Source: Thuidium tamariscinum (taxonomy: Eukaryota > Streptophyta > Bryopsida > Hypnales > Thuidiaceae). From it: 64,000 bases of DNA. The notes under the pieces are model-generated. The model was given only the letters and a program-made list of their open reading frames with translations. It was not told the DNA's origin and made no database searches. Position numbers and translations under genes: made by a program. The stretch lies in assembly GCA_947034885.2 (NCBI GenBank), contig OX344750.2, positions 39,914,821-39,978,820 on the forward strand, read 5' to 3'. Below, piece after piece: positions 9,781 to 23,113 of this stretch (positions are counted from its first letter, which is position 1; each line of letters begins with the position of its first letter).

Positions 9781-12700
9781 GCAAAGCTTTGACTTTACAA
9801 ACATCTTTAGAAATTGATCTTCATTGTGATTTTGGGAGATTCTTATTCCCCATTTCAAACCTCCTTGAAGATTAGTTACTTAGCCCTTACTATAACAAAT
9901 AAACCTAAGGTTTATGGCCTTGATTATATGAAGTGTAATTCACAAATCATAATCAATTGGTGTATTACTTTGTCCTTTTGTGTTACCAAAAATTTCAAAT
10001 ATTCCAAATACCTTAACAAGGTGAATGGTTACAAACCAAAAATCAAATACACAATTTTCAGTTCAGTCTGATTAAAGATAGAAAGCTCGAACTGATTGGG
10101 GGTGGAAAGCCGAAGTGATTGAGAAGAGACCCCGACCGGGTAAGTTGGTGGACGGAGCCCCGACCAACAAGGTTTTACCACGTGGCAAGCGAGTTGAGGC
10201 TACAATTGAGTGAGCCAGAGGCTGCGACTAAGCGATCTAGAAGCTATGAGTTGGCTACCATTAAAGTCAACAAACTCATATTGAGTTGAAACACAAAAAA
10301 TTGATTTTTAATCAAAATCTTAGATTGGTAGTAGAAGCCACAACCTTTATTTTTTGATTTTCACCAAAGTCTAATTTTTAAGAGTTTCAACAATTCTTCA
10401 TCACCTTCCTACCAAAACATCCACCATAGCCATCTTCTCTCACAAAAAAATTGCAAAAAACTCACATGCAAAATGAAAGGAGAACGAAGGACTTGAGAAG
10501 ATTAAGGGGTGGGAAAGGCACTCATGTGGAGGAATTAGTATTAAACAACTAAGTAATTTCTAAAGAATATTACTATTGAATTAGGTGCGTTATTCTTTGG
10601 CTTTGACCTTTGGTATTAAGAAACTAATTTTTGTGGGAATCCTACTATTGAAGTTGTTCTTATCCTTTAGAGATGTTCTTTATTATTTGGTAGTTAGTTA
10701 TTAATTAGATTCTCGGAAGGTTTGGATTTTGTTGGTTTTGTTTTATTAGGCCTAATAAGCCAAAAGGAAAAAAACAAAATTGACAACCAATTTCTTTAGG
10801 AATTAGGAAAATTAAAAAACTAATTAGATTTGAAAAGATTTGGTTGGTTTTTAGATTCTAAACTAATTAATTGTCATTTGATTTTAGGCTAGAAATTCCA
10901 GAAAGAAAAAACAATAATACAAATTAGTAAATTAGTTAGAATTATCAATTGACTTTCATTTAGAATAGGTTTATTTGCTAGGAATTTATTTGTTCAAGTT
11001 ACTTAGGAATTAATTTAGTGAATTAAATTAACCTTGTGGTATTTTTTCTAGTTATCAAAAAATTAGAAATTGATGAAAAATACACAATTAATTTAAATTC
11101 CCATAACCTTTAGTGCAATTGAAAATAGGAGCAATCAATTTTACCAACAAATTGGAATTTATCATGAATTAGTTCAATAGACGTGCAAGAGGATTTTAAT
11201 GAAGAAATCGCTGGCGAGTAGCCAAGTACGTGCATATGATGATGTTTGATGATGGAACTATGAAAATTTATACCGAGGAGGTGAGTCACCCTTATCTAAT
11301 TTTCATTTTACTTCTTTTGTTGTTCAATTTTATCTTGCCAAGCTCTTAAAAATTGATACATAGTTTTAGATTTCCATTTAGAATAATTAGAAAAAACTTA
11401 GAATTAGATAGAATAGAATAATTAAAAGATTAAGATTAAGATTTAGGAAATTCATCCAAAACTTTAAACTATTAACCATACCCATAACTAGTGAAATTAG
11501 TGATTGTTAAGATTAAAAAGGCGTTATTAAAAGAGTTCATTGCTTAAAAGGCACTCTTTGAACACCCAATAAAAAGATAGTACTTGATTAGATATAGAAC
11601 CTGTGTGTTAGGTTTTAACTCAAGAATGGAGTTAAAATCACTCACTCTATGCCTTGCACAACTTTAGGACCTCCTTTTTGCACAAGCTTGGGCTCTTTGC
11701 ATATATAGTCTCTTATCGTTTAACTAAAGCTGACTTGTTCAATGGATTGGGTGGCCAATTGGGTGGCCAATTGGTTGACTGAACTTGCATTCTTTTGAAT
11801 TTGGATTAAAAAAATTTTAATCTAAGAAAAAAATTGAAAATTAAAAAGGACTAAAGACTAAAATATTAGTAACTAAAAAACTAACTCTAAACTAATTATT
11901 ATGGGATTTTAGGAATTTTTTTGAAATCTAGTCTAAGGAGAATTTTTAATGATTTTTTCTTCAAACAATTTTTTCTAAAAGCAAATCTATCTAACCATGG
12001 ATATTCTCAAATAAGCAAGCAAACTAATAGATGTGAAAGAAAGGCCACTAATTTGAAGAGAAACAAAAAGAATGATGACAAATATCTTGGTTTAGAAGTA
12101 TTAAATATGTCAAATCTCTACCTACCCAAATTACATCTATAGTTAAGTGATTTGATGGAGTAATTGGTTGAATTTTCTCATAAATTTGACCTGAGCTTAA
12201 ATGGATGTGGCATTTCAAGGATCAAGTGATCAACTATTTAATTCATTGCTTTTGATTTTCTATGAAAAATTTAGAAGAGGTGCAAAGCTTTGCCATGTAG
12301 GGGCAACCCCACGTTCTTAATAGTTATTTTTAAAAAATAAAAGCTTGTGAAGTTAAAGCTTCGTTGTGCAAGGACGCCAAACATTAATTGTGTCAAAGGA
12401 CTAAAATAGTATTTTACACGTCTTTAATGTTGAAGGAGGTACTGTAGATGTAATTTTTTGGATATTTTTAAAATTTTTAAAGATAAAAGACTAATAAACT
12501 ATTTAGAGTTAATTAAAAATAATATAAAATGAGATTGAGGTTTGATAGTCATGCCAATGTGAAAAAAACAAATAGACTACCGATTAGGAAAGAGTTAGGG
12601 TAGTTATACCAATTACCTTATGGTTAGTTTGTTAGGTTAAGATCTTAAGAGGACTAATCGACCTTGTTCTCTCTCTTATGGCATTTGCAATGATTGTTGC

Positions 12701-13530
12701 CTTTGTTGTACTCGTACAATCCTTCAATACAATTTTTTGTCAATTTGTCCATTCAATTTTTGTGTAATTCTTTGTAGCCAGAGATTGATTGTTTTTTTAT
12801 GTGTGTTTCTTTGTTTTGCCAAGTATTGGTAAGGTTTGGTGTTTGGACAAAAAGCTAGGGATTGGTGTTGTTCTATTTCTCTCTTTTTGTTTTCTTTTCA
12901 GAGTCACAATCAATTAGGCAAGGAGTGTATATTGGTGTTAATTATTGTGATTTGAACTGATTTTATAAATTGATTAGTGGACAAATTGTCACTCGCACAA
13001 GTCTGTTTTAAGAGTCAAGTAGATAGTGAATATGGAGTCAGTGTATGATTTAGCTAGGGATTGGTAGTTGTTGTGAAAGACTGTTAGCTAGTGACTGGTG
13101 GAAGGTTCCTTTGCAACTTAATCAATATAAATGTCAAATTGTCAGAGTACGAAGCTGCTGATAGAGAACCTATGAGCTCAATAAGGAGCCAATGAGTAAA
13201 ACTATGGGTGTATAGATCGGTAGGACAATTAGTTTGTAAGTTTTCATGTACTGATTATCAATATGTGTTAACTAATTTCTTGAATTGGTCAAGTTCACAA
13301 CGTATTATGAAATTAGAGCATTATTTTTTTTTTACAAAAACAAAGTTATTCATATTTGATTATTTGCTGAATTATTAGTGATTGGTATTCAAAGTCAAAT
13401 AGCTTGAAGGGAAGAAATTAAAAAGCCAATGATTGGCAATTTTCTTGGTTTATATTATCAGTCTATTAGTCATATGGTATGAAGTTGAATAATAAACAAA
13501 TAGATAATTAAAGTCAAGTAGACAAAGTTG
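9781..13530. other. Interior of the inverted repeat, left part: no recognised gene
   Basis: Only short open frames without domains. A short island near 10078-10260 is clearly richer in G+C and repeats GACCCCGACC / GAGCCCCGACC. The palindromic dispersed repeat TTATTAGGCCTAATAAG lies at 10743-10759. An inward LTR-type element would be expected to show gag/pol here, and I do not see it. Confidence 0.5.
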
Positions 13531-13532
13531 TA

Positions 13533-14193
13533 CTCCCTCCATTCCAAAATGATCTTCCTATTAGACAAAACAAACCGGATTAAGAGTTAAAAAAACTTTA
13601 AAAAAAAAATTGATTTGTGTGTAAAGTTTAATGCACTCCTATGGTTCTCCAAAGTTGAGTTCCAAACTAGTTTTAAAAGTGTTAATTTTGAGCACTCAAA
13701 AATTAGATTTTCAAGGCATTTTTGAAGAGCACCACTGACCATAGGATCTCTATATTCTCGCGGTTTGTCTATAGTTTTTCCATCTTTCCACTACATCCAT
13801 CTGGAACTCCCGCACTTGCATAGTCTACGTTGAAGTTACGAAGGAGCCTATAGAATTATTGTTCCCATCCAGCTTTAGTGTGGCCCCACACCACATTCAT
13901 GATTTGCGGTACACTTGTGATGTATTCACCGAAAACATAAAGGTTCCGGATTTGTTGAGCGACCAACAATGTTGCAACGTCAAGTGTGAAGCACTGAATA
14001 CGAAAACTTACTTCAACTTTGTTGCATCTGTGGCCCACTTATGATGGGCCCACTTGACAAGAAGAGTATCCACTAGATTGTGCTCTTAAGTAGGGAATTC
14101 ATTTCCTGGGCTTTCCTTTCCATGTCATACAGAAAAATCATTTTGGGACAAGAAATGGAGGTCAATAGAAAGATCATTTTGGGCCGGAGGGAG
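13533..14193. mobile_element. Stowaway-like (Tc1/mariner) miniature element, 661 bp
   Basis: The left end CTCCCTCCATTCCAAAATGA and the inverted right end CTCCCTCCGGCCCAAAATGA are flanked by TA (13531-13532 and 14194-14195). The CTCCCTCC start with a TA duplication is the well-known Stowaway/mariner signature, best known from grasses. The element is longer than usual. Its middle (about 13780-14060) is richer in G+C than the surroundings and opens short frames on both strands with no recognised domain, so it may hold a captured segment. Confidence 0.8.
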
Positions 14194-14195
14194 TA

Positions 14196-15559
14196 ATAGC
14201 AATGTCAATCTTTCTCTTATAATTATATAAAGAAAATTTATATTGTAAATACAAATAGATTGTTAAAATTGTATATGTTGTTAGGAAGGGATTGGCCATA
14301 ATAAAATTCAATTCAGTTACAAGTGATTGGTATTCTGTTTTTATTTATATTTAGTCTATTAGCTAGTCAATAAAAGAAGGTGATATTGATCTTAAGACAC
14401 AATTGTTGTTCTTGATATTGTTGGTCTAATTGTTTAAATGAATAAAAATTATTAATATATATATTACTGTTAATGTTACAAGTGAGTAACTTATTTCAAA
14501 ATCTATTGAAATTAATTGACTAATTGATTGTTTGCAAATGTATAAGTGTATATTGTTCTTTTGGGAATATTTGTGAATGATAATTTTTATAATAAAATAA
14601 TTTGGATAGATTATTTCTCCTACGTATAACAAACTAGTCCATTAGACTTTAATATAGAAATTTAAATTAAATAAACAAGGCTATATGTGTGTTTTATTAT
14701 GCTAAAGATTTAAATGAAATAATTATAAAATTTCAAGACAATCAAATTGTCTTGTGATTGAAATGGTGTTGACAAATCAAATTTAACATTGTGTAACAAA
14801 TTATTTGTTGTAGGGAAGTTAGGGGATAAAATCTTTTGTGTTAATTAATAGAATCTTTGTAAACGTTGATGGAAACTAATGTGTGTACATTTAGACGGAT
14901 TGACAAATTGATGTAAAGATCAAGGTAGTTAGAATTAGCTAGTTGGATAGTGTAGCAAGACTATTCGACCTATTAACTTGGTTATACAATTGTAATAGCT
15001 AACCTGTGGGCTTTGGACCAATGGACTTGTTATTGAAACTTTGAAGACAAAGTTATTAAGACTATTTGATCAAACATATAATCAATCAAGTAAATGAATC
15101 AATACTAATAATTGTAGTATATTGGCCAAATTGATAAAATAATATTTGAATTTTATAAATAAAATAATTAGGTAATAAAGAAAGTTATTGGACCATTCAA
15201 CCACATATAAATTGAGGAAATAATTAAAAAATTAAAATGGTGTATCTACACACATCCATTTAAATATATATTGTGGGTTTCATTAAATTGATAGAACAGG
15301 AGCTAAGATTATTTGACATTCTCTTGACTATTTGACATTAGAATTCTAGTTTGAAACCAGGATAGTAGGTCATGAATTTATTTCCATCGGTAGTAGACGG
15401 AAATTAAGATAGGTTAGGATAGGAAATACCTATTGAAAATTAATTTTAAAATTTTTAATCATTTATTTCCGTGAATGAGTGAAATCCTACATAAAAGTGA
15501 CTTTAGATACAAAACAATAGACAATTTGACTTTTTTCAAATAAAAGAACCACCATTAGG
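14196..15559. other. Interior of the inverted repeat, right part: no recognised gene
   Basis: Extremely A+T-rich, with no open frame worth reporting and no clear ends of smaller elements. Confidence 0.5.
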
Positions 15560-17729
15560 GGAATCTTTGAGTTTTGTTTTCTAAGCAAAGTCCACACTAC
15601 AGGTACACAATTACACATGACAACATTTAAACCGAACTTCAACTTAAATTCTCCAAAACTTCAAAGAGTGAACTAATTAAATAGCAAAGGAGGTACACAT
15701 GATAGTATTTAAATCAAACTTTGGCATTTAAAACTCAAATTTCATTATACAACAAATCTTGAGTTAAAGAATTAGTTTAACAGACTTTTGGTAAGGTGAA
15801 GCCTTGCTACTTTAAGTGTATTAATACTAAATGCTATTGCAAGTACCACAAAATGTTAGTTTTAAGAAATTTAACCAAATTAAAGCTTTGGAGGTCTATC
15901 CCTTCCAAACTTTATTAAAACAAACATAATTAAGGCTTTAGCTTCTAACAAAAGCACAATAAAAGTGCTTTGAAGGGATCCTTTAGTTCTTCAAACTAAA
16001 CAATTAACAAAGAAAAGGTACTATGACTCTTGTCGATAATACAAAGCAAAGAAATGGCACATCAACTCGTGTCGGTAACACAATAAAAAAAATGAGAGCA
16101 GAATGTTGTTGTATAGAAATGAAGGTATTAAAAACCTCGAAGGGGGCCTTAATATACTTGTGTCCAAGCCCTCCATAGTAAATTTTCAATGAAATGTACT
16201 CGTTACTTTTTCCTAAATATTTTTTAATCTATCCTAGTTGTAATTTCAAAATAATATTTGTTTAATGATGAAAAATCTAAAACTCTCTTCATTTATCTAA
16301 TAAATCTTGGTCAAATCAAATCCAAGAACTTTAATTCAAGATATTTTAAAATTAATGCTAATCTACCTAGATGTTTTGCAATTTAACCAAAAGTCATTTA
16401 GAAAATTATCTTTCTTTAGTTTAAAGTTGGCTTTTTATGCAAGAAAGAGATCTTGACCAAATTCAATCTTTGATTTTTTTAAATATATTTCCAAAATCAC
16501 CTCTAATTAACTACAATTAACGATAAAAAAGTCAAATTAAAAGCTAACCCTCTCTATTTTTTAAGAAACAACTTAAAACAGAAAACCTTATGCGTCATTG
16601 TCTTAAAAGACCCCAATTAACCTTTGGAATCCTTTACCCCTCATTCTTAGGTAATTTATAAGTGCAAATTTGAATTATGGTAATTCCTAATAAAAATAAA
16701 AATTTAACTTTTGAAATTTTTACTTTTTTGATAAATTTGTTAAGCTAGGGTCGTTAGAAATGTTTGTGAGGGTAAGAGTGTCTCTTCATTTGCTTCAATC
16801 GAACATCATTAGCTCCTAATACGTTGATCAACTTGCCGCCAAGTTGTAAATTCTCGTAAAATTTGTTGTCGATGTCAATACTAGTAGTTAAGAATATTGG
16901 AATGTTTTCAAATTTGACCAAACGCTTATTTAGCATACAAAACCTTAATCTAATTTTTAGTAAGATTTTATTACAAGATGTGTAATTTCTAAGAATTTAC
17001 GAATATATTTAACTATGATTGACTTCTCATGAAGTCAACATGGTGTTTTGAAAAAATCTAAAATAAATTGAGTAATGTTTAAGACACTTCTAGATTCTAA
17101 GTGTAAGTGCCACGTTCATGTTGCACTTGTTTAAAAATAGTAATATTGGAATAACTCTTATCAACTAAAAAAATTACTTTGATATTGGGAAATCTTGGGC
17201 AATTGACTCTTATGCTACATTCTTGGCATTCTTCTATCTTATAAACACCTCTTCGTATGTTCTAATCGCCAATTCTATCATCTTTGTTGTTTTGTTATTC
17301 CAAATCTCAAAGTTACCTATATAATTTTTTTATTTTCAAACCCAATTTCTATCGGAAATGAATTCAGATTCTTGTAGATTCTCTAAACCTAAAATAAACT
17401 TTGTTGATTTAGGCAGTATGTCATATGCATTCTTGGAAAGTTGATTTCCGACAGACAAACACGAGGACTTGCTAACTCTCATATCCTCACATTTCTCGGA
17501 ACTGTTAATTAATTATTTAAATTTACTACTAGGACTTAGAATTTGAGAAAAAATTAGATTTTATGCTTTTTCAACCTCTAAGATGATTCCTCACTATTTT
17601 GATAAGGATTACTACCTAAACCTTCCTCAACACTTTTTTTTATAAAAAAATAGAATAAAAATAGAATAAAATTTGTAAAAAATTTGTAAAAATAATCCCA
17701 AAGTTTCAAGTGTCAACTTGAGGGCTCAT
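15560..17729 (-). repeat. Right ~2-kb arm of the ~10-kb inverted repeat
   Basis: On the minus strand it reads from TATGAGCCCTCAAGTTGACAC at 17.73 kb inward and stays colinear with 7.69-9.78 kb. The outer CCCTC...GGGATTATTTTT block, the TGACTTCATG region near 17020, the CCTCTCTATTTT region near 16545, the TATA-like block near 16150 and the CAAAGGAGGTACACATG motif near 15690 all have partners in the left arm in the right order. Divergence is substantial, so the duplication or insertion is old. See the left arm for the competing LTR and foldback readings. Confidence 0.75.
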
Positions 17730-20700
17730 AATGAGCTTGTGTTTTATTATTGTGTTTATTCTTTTTAAATTTGTGTATAAGTCTTTGTAGGCTCATAGTT
17801 GGATAGATTGTTAAATTGGAATAAATTGCTCTTGACAACATTGGAAGTTACTTGTACGACAATGTTAATCCAAACTTTATTGATCAAGATGTGAAATCAT
17901 GCAATATTCTCTTGGACACATGTATGAATGCCAAAATTGTTAATTTTAGACTCTCTTTTAGAATGATTAACAATTTCATAGACCGATGTATAATTTGGAT
18001 TTCTCTTGTGTAATGTAATGCTATTGAAAATGCAAAGTTTAACTAAATTGACCCTAGTATTTTGCCTTTCTATGACCAAGGGTGCTTGGTATTGGTGTCT
18101 ACAACGTTCATTTTTGGATTTGTCAACAACTTTTTTGATAAGAGTGCATTTAAATATATTGTGATCATTCACAAATTTGCTTATATTGTTCTTATTTTTC
18201 ATTCCTGTGTTGTCAAATGTTGATATTAGTTGACTAATGAGATTAGTTTTTTTTGTAATTCTCATCTACAAATCAATTTGAATTCTTGGCTTCACTAGCA
18301 TCTTTCTTAAAAAATGACCTTAAAGTTTGATTTTGACGGTTTTTAGCATTTCAAAACTTCACCCATTTTAGTTCTCGCTAGTACAATGTTTTTGCTATAC
18401 TAGTTATTGAAGTTTTTATTTGTCTAATTCTATTTGATAAAAGTAATTGTACTTATCAATCTTGCTTTGAGAATTGAATTGATGAGTTTTAGTTAGGTGT
18501 GGTTCAAATTTTAGTTCAAGGTTCATCAAATTGCAGGGCCCTTTACCTAAGTTCAATTCATTAAAATTGGACTCTCAATTGTGCATAAAGAACTACTTTC
18601 AAGTTTTTTCATTTGATTTAGCAAATTCTCCAAGTTGAAATATTCACTAATTGCAACAAATCAATGATTCTCATACCTGTATAACATTTAGTTTTTAAGT
18701 TTCTTCCTACTTTGGCATTCTAAGTTCCAATTCTATTGGAAGTAGTTAGATTGTTGATGGTAGGATTAATTGTATTTACTATATAGGTTGACTTTATTTT
18801 TTAAAGGCACAAATGAAACAAGATCTCATTACATTAGTGTTTTTTGAAATAGGCCTTATAGACTGATTTATTGGAGAGTATATAAGGACAAGATTCCTCT
18901 ATAACATAGAATAGGGAAGGAGTGCTATTCAGTTGTCAACCTCAGGTTATACCTTCTTTAACAATTACAATTCCAACAAAGCATAGGTTAAAGTTTTACA
19001 TCCTTGTTACTGATTCAAACTTCATTCAATTCTAAGTGTCAAATTTAAAATTAAACAATCATTTTTGAAAGGTAGTAGGTTAGTATAGTAATTCTAGAAT
19101 ATATTTTTGTTTAAAATTGTGGTACATTACCTTTGAGTTTCTTAAATAATTTATTACAAGCCATGTAGATTAGTAGATATGAATGCAACAATTTTTGACC
19201 ATTAGGACACAAAGATTAATATCCTATCGAGTGATATTATTTTAATGAAATGATAATTATATACATTTCACTAATTGAATTTGAGTACACTTTAGATATT
19301 TGTAGCAAGACGTTTGTAGTTAGCGAATGCAGTTAAGGCAACATCTTAACAATATCCCAATGTACTTGTCTTTCACTTCTCATTGAGATCACTTATGGAA
19401 TATATGACTGAAACATGGTCATCGTTCCTAATAGAAGGCTTGTTTTTTATTCTTTGTATATTGATAATCAAATTTTCATTATGTTTCAAGTAATCGAATA
19501 ATTGATTTCATTATACTTTTAACTTTTGTTTTCATGCAAAACTATTGAAGCAAGCTTGAAACCCTGGAGATTCATGATATAGCTAAGATAAGAGTTGTAT
19601 TTTGACCTAGCATTCATATAATTATATTAGAAGAATTAGTTGAAAAGGTGATTTATTCTCTACATAAGGTCAAAAGTATATTTTCAATTTATCACTTTGG
19701 TTTATAGGTTGATTTTTATATTGTCATTGCAAATGTGATTATGATGCACTTGAAGGGCCTTTGGAACAACAATCTTATGTTCTAAAGAACCTTGATTGAA
19801 GGATGAAGCAAATTTATTTTGCAACACCTTCAGAAATTTTGAGATCTCTCTAAAATAATAATGTTATTCAATGTGTAGGGAGGCAGTTGTACTTTAATTG
19901 CATGATACTCCAATTAAACCAAGAGTGTTGTAAGATGTTTTGAGCTATCACCCTTTTCTATACTTTTAAAAATTAAGCCTTTAGTTACATGAGCATCAAT
20001 TACATGTACAAGGCTTATCTAATGCCCTCTTTTTAGCAAAAGCTAGTATTTTATTCATGTCTTGACAAATGACAATTTTTTTGAAATGTTTAAGAAAAAT
20101 GATGATGTTGTCATAAATAATTTAGTTCATCCATTGTAATAGTTTTTATAGCTTTTAAAAGCATAATTAAAGGAAGTTATTTAAAAATAAAAATAAATTG
20201 ATTTTTTATTACTTTTGAAGGAAAAAAAAAGAACATAGATTTATAATTAGAACATTTAATCAAAATAATTTTTTCAAATATGAATATAGAATATTGCTAT
20301 CAGAGTTTTCTATATGTATTTTTTATTTATTTTTATTATAAAATAGGAAAGGATTTAAATTTTACAATGAAAAACTGAATATATAAATTTAATTATGAAA
20401 CAAATGTTTACAATACATTTATTTAGAAATGTAGTCATTATTATTTATTTATTTGTTGAAAAGGTTTCATAATTATGAAACTTTACTTAGGTGTATTGTA
20501 ACAAGCTTACTTAATGAAGTGATGTTGTCATGTTGTAGTGAATTAGGTAAATAATGAATGTGAATGAAAAATCTAATTTTTGATAATTCTATGTATTTTA
20601 TAACATTTTTAGTCTTAGATGTTAATGATCATTATCTATATATTTAGTCTTTAGCTTTATATGTTAATATAGATTATTCTATAGGAGATAATAAATTCCT

Positions 20701-20960
20701 GTAATATATATTTTATTGATGTATTGTCAAATGCATTTTAATAGCTTTTCTAATTTATGTTTTTGATTTTTAATATATAAGATGAGAAAATGACGAAATT
20801 CAAAGTAAAAAAGAGGAGAATATAAGAACGAAGATAAACTATTATAGAAGATCCAAACAAACACCAATGCTTGTTTTGTAAGTGTATTATACTAAATTCA
20901 TATGCATATCTTAATAAGAACTTCGTAGGAAAAATGTATCGTTGTCGGATAGAGAGGAGC
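17730..20960. other. A+T-rich stretch without a recognised gene
   Basis: Several short open frames, the longest 122 codons on the minus strand at 17897-18265, show no domain and have the low-complexity composition expected by chance. GAGTATATAAGGAC near 18875 resembles the TATA region of the large arms but is isolated. Confidence 0.45.
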
Positions 20961-22740
20961 GCGCTTAAATAATACACGGGATGTCTAGTTGTAAGTTGTT
21001 GAGTGAATGACAGGTAATGTCAAAAACCCAAATCTTCACTCGATCTTCATTTGAATCTTTCATAAACCTATCATGTGGTGGCTTTATAGGAATGAGATGA
21101 ACATGTTTAATAAGAAACAAGTCCTCAGACGGGTAAAACATGACGATCAAACCACGAGCTGACCGTTCGGAAGATTGGCTCCTAAACTTCAAACCTACGG
21201 TGACTGGGAAACGCCTTTCACTAATAGGAATAACATAAAAGATCGATCATGTAAGTGATCAATCTCACTTCATCGCCATAAACAAGAAATGAGGCTAATA
21301 ATTGTCATAAAAATGACTCCATAGCCCGCAACCAAATTTACAATGCAAAATTAAAATAACAACTAGCCTCCAAAACCGGCTAAAAAAAACAAGAAAATCA
21401 CAACGAGCCTCTAAAATCGGCTAAGAAAAACAAGCCACAAGCCACACACACAAATCTTCAATCTTCTCCCCGTTTGAGTCCCAAATCTTTAACTTTAAGT
21501 CTTGAAAACTTCTTTCACTCTCAAACTTGAAGAAATCACAACAAGAACTAAGTAAAATTAAATCCTATACAAGCTGCGATCTTCAATCTAGTGTCACAAG
21601 TGTTCTAAGAATTCATATTCTAAGTTCTTTAGCAATTTAGAAAACTAAAAGTATGAAATAATCACTCACAAAATTTGAGCTTGTTCTAAGATACTATCCA
21701 AAAGTTATATAAGAGCAAAGTAGAGGTCTTTTTCTTCTTTATTAACCAACTACTGTCTCTTTAAATCTTAATAACTTTTTATTGAAAGCTCCAAATATTA
21801 AGTGTGAGGTCAATTTAGAAATCTCTCACTAATCTCTGTAACTTGTGAAAATATCACAATGATCTAAGATACTGTCCAAAAGTTGTAAGAGGTAGAGTCT
21901 CAGCTTTCTTAAATAAGAATGTATGAAATTCCTTAACCTTTGATACTATATAACTTTTGCATTACAACTCCGATTCATATAAATAAACTCAATTTAAAAA
22001 GATAAAATAATAATGTATTACCTCTCAAAGTTTCAATTCCATCAAAGAAATTGACCAAAAGTTGCAGGTGTCAAAGATACGGCCTCCTTCCTTCAAGTCC
22101 AATCTCCACTTCAAACTTCAGCATCTCATAACTTTTTGATACAAACTTTAAACGACAAATATCATATTTTTTTAAAAAGATAAGCACAAAGAAAATACAC
22201 ACTCCAAATCTTAAGTCAAACGAACAAGTAATCCAAAAGTTATAGCTTGTTGAAGCCTCTGACTTCTCAATGAAGATCTTTGAATCTTCACAATTTCAAA
22301 CTCTCATAACTTTTGACTTCCAACTTGAAATTCAACTTGTAAGTATATTTTTAAAAACTCTAAATACAAGAAATGTCATGCCAAATTTTCATTATTCAAT
22401 TTTTCATACTCAATGAGCTACATCAACTCGAAATTCGATTAAAACCTCCCCAAAATACACACATACACTTCTCCTTCCCCATACACAAACTAAGTTTTTT
22501 TTTCTATTTTCTTCCCCATCATAAGTAAGGAGATGGGACACATCAGCCTATACTCCTACCAAAATCCCACCTAAGATTCCAATTACTTCTCCATTCACAC
22601 TCCACCTTAACACCAAACCCCAAACTAATTTTCTATCACCAAATTTTCATTCTACATTTATAATCACACACTGTGATTTAAATAAAATATTCAAAATATA
22701 ATATTAAGGATTAACATTCAATAAATGTTTACTAAAGGTA
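20961..22740. other. Moderately structured non-coding stretch
   Basis: Slightly richer in C on the plus strand, with loosely repeated phrases such as CTCATAACTTTT and CAAAAGTTAT spaced through 21.7-22.4 kb, which look like remains of an old repeated element. No protein, terminal repeat or RNA gene could be supported. Confidence 0.4.
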
Positions 22741-22769
22741 AAAAACTAGAGTTCCAATCGAAGCTTCAT

Positions 22770-23113
22770 TCCATGTGCAGAAACTTGAGAATGCGTTTGA
22801 TTGTTGCGGCGACATAATCGGCACGATCCGCCTTTGTCAAAGGATTCATCACTTCTCTTAATCATCATTCGTAACCGCGACTCTCTTCAATAAACCTCAT
22901 CATATCAAAGTATTGTTTGTCATTTAAACCTTCAAAACATTCTTCAAATGTCACTTCACAGCTTCTGAGTTCAACACACCCAACTTGCAATAAGATTACC
23001 AAAGCTCGAGCATCACGTTGAAGGTTCCCGTGGCACCATTGTTTCACACAAGGTTGTTTCGGTAGTTGAGAAGGCCCAACTTTTTCTCGTGAATGTTCAC
23101 GCGACAATACCAT
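22770..23113 (-). pseudogene. Possible fragment of a broken gene, unrecognised
   Basis: On the minus strand an 82-codon frame (22865-23113) ends in FIEESRGYE and two consecutive TGA codons. The same frame then continues with LREVMNPLTKADRADYVAA and TIKRILKFLHME before another stop near 22780. The composition (mixed charged and hydrophobic residues, few Asn/Lys runs) is unlike the random frames around it, and two coding-like pieces in one frame across a double stop suggest a degraded exon. I do not recognise the family. It could also be chance in a slightly GC-richer patch. Confidence 0.35.

Noticed and set aside
13856-14044. Pair of overlapping 60-codon frames on opposite strands
   Set aside because: Lie inside the Stowaway-like element and have no recognised domain.
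17897-18265. 122-codon minus-strand frame
   Set aside because: No domain, Asn/Lys/Ile-rich composition typical of chance frames in A+T-rich DNA.
18871-18886. TATA-like GAGTATATAAGGAC as a possible promoter
   Set aside because: No gene or repeat boundary follows it; isolated motif in A+T-rich sequence.
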